Assembly: GCA_934635545.1 (NCBI GenBank)
Contig: CAKTZN010000108.1
Coordinates: forward strand, 1-6,228
Source of the DNA: an uncultured Oscillospiraceae bacterium
Lineage (GTDB): Bacteria > Bacillota > Clostridia > Oscillospirales > Oscillospiraceae
Length of the DNA: 6,228 bases
Direction of reading: 5' to 3'
The notes under the pieces are model-generated. The model saw nothing but the letters and a program-made list of their open reading frames with translations, ran no database searches and was not told the origin of the DNA. Made by a program: the position numbers and the translations under genes. This document shows positions 5,896 through 6,228 of this stretch, in pieces; position 1 is the stretch's first letter, and each line of letters starts with the position of its first letter.

Positions 5896-6072
5896 CATGC
5901 TTTACATTGTTAAATTTCTAGCGAATTCCCTCACATTTTGCGGATTTTCCGCACTTTTTCCTCCAAAAACTGGAAGTTGGGCGAAATCACCTCAAATTCA
6001 GTCATTTTTTTGTAAAGTTTACCAAAAAGAAAAAACTTTCAAAATTTTGTGGCTTTTGACCAAAACCTACTG
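5896..6072. other. AT-rich intergenic spacer
   Basis: This stretch belongs to the 318-base gap between the VTT gene and the last gene. No credible coding sequence is seen. It holds a short hairpin TGCGGA-TTT-TCCGCA (5939-5953) followed by CTTTTT, which could act as a back-up terminator. It also holds an inverted repeat TTTTT-T-GTAAA-G-TTTAC-C-AAAAA (6006-6028) and a CAAAATTTTG palindrome (6040-6049). The A and T tracts just before the downstream promoter could serve as an UP element or bend DNA. This is inference from composition. Confidence 0.5.
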
Positions 6073-6101
6073 TTTACTTTAACACAGAAATGTGCTTTAA
6101 T
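6073..6101 (+). promoter_or_regulatory. Probable promoter of the aminotransferase-like gene
   Basis: TTTACT (6073-6078), a 17-base spacer and TTTAAT (6096-6101), with TGC before the -10 as an extended element. The start would fall near 6108, giving a leader of about 70 bases. Both hexamers deviate from consensus, so the extended -10 and the AT-rich upstream DNA carry much of the case. Confidence 0.55.
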
Positions 6102-6131
6102 GGTAAGGGTACAAATTAGAGGTATCTAAAG

Positions 6132-6155
6132 CCGGGTGCCGTCACAGGCAGCCGG
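6132..6155 (+). promoter_or_regulatory. Leader hairpin upstream of the aminotransferase-like gene
   Basis: CCGG-G-TGCC, loop GTCACA, GGCA-G-CCGG: two four-base stems separated by a G/G mismatch, placed between the predicted transcript start and the ribosome binding site. No T run follows, so it is not a terminator. It could be an mRNA-stabilising or protein-binding stem, or a DNA operator. Confidence 0.45.
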
Positions 6156-6177
6156 GAAATTTGAGGAGGAAAATTTC

Positions 6178-6228
6178 ATGGTACAGTTTGCAAGTAGAAT
6201 GGACCTGCTGAAGGGCTCCGAGATCCGT
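6178..6228 (+). CDS. N-terminal fragment of a probable PLP-dependent aminotransferase
   Basis: Only the first 17 codons lie in the window (MVQFASRMDLLKGSEIR), and the frame is open at the right edge. The start ATG is set by a perfect AGGAGG (6164-6169) eight bases upstream. From memory of the family, the pattern F-A-x-R-M-x-x-(L/I)-K-x-S-E-I-R is the usual opening of fold-type I PLP-dependent aminotransferases of the 2-aminoadipate/LysN-like group, where it precedes a SFAGG motif that would lie just beyond the window. These enzymes move amino groups between amino acids and 2-oxo acids in the cytoplasm. The substrate cannot be told. That a start codon exists here is nearly certain; the family call is moderate. 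Confidence 0.6.
   Translation, partial: MVQFASRMDLLKGSEIR

Noticed and set aside
6056..6084. TTGACC as a -35 box for the last gene
   Set aside because: At 17-18 bases downstream there is only TTAACA or TAACAC, a poor -10. The TTTACT/TGC-TTTAAT pair fits better.

Overview
The window looks like a chromosomal stretch of an anaerobic gut Firmicute, most likely of the Oscillospiraceae/Ruminococcaceae type. This is inferred from strong AGGAGG-type ribosome binding sites, textbook sigma-A promoters, GC-rich housekeeping genes beside AT-rich spacers, and a large secreted protein that pairs leucine-rich repeats with a C-terminal dockerin. No rRNA, tRNA, CRISPR array or transposase is visible.

Layout from left to right. 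Bases 1-107 hold two consecutive hairpins with T runs reading on the + strand, the 3' end of a transcript that starts outside the window. Bases 139-3816 (- strand) encode a 1225-residue exported protein: signal peptide, six related beta-rich modules, thirteen 21-residue leucine-rich repeats with a cysteine ladder and one 25-residue interruption, a small beta domain, and a type I dockerin. It has its own promoter (3940-3968) and a compact, highly folded leader (3842-3936) that is the most unusual non-coding part of the window. An intrinsic terminator (4032-4066) separates it from dapF (4084-4917, - strand), which is driven by a perfect consensus promoter (4949-4977). Divergently, a second sigma-A promoter (5035-5063) drives a TVP38/TMEM64 (VTT-domain) membrane protein (5104-5859), closed by a terminator (5863-5895). 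An AT-rich spacer of about 0.3 kb then carries a probable promoter and a leader hairpin for a gene whose first 17 codons end the window (6178-6228). Its N-terminus resembles PLP-dependent aminotransferases of the 2-aminoadipate/LysN-like group.

Each of the four genes appears to be its own transcription unit, so the neighbourhood does not define one pathway. DapF supplies meso-diaminopimelate for peptidoglycan and lysine. The VTT protein is a membrane protein, possibly a lipid transporter. The dockerin/LRR protein is exported and presumably docks to a cohesin-bearing scaffold or surface protein encoded elsewhere. The best candidates for something undescribed are the structured leader upstream of the dockerin/LRR gene and the six unassigned N-terminal modules of that protein.
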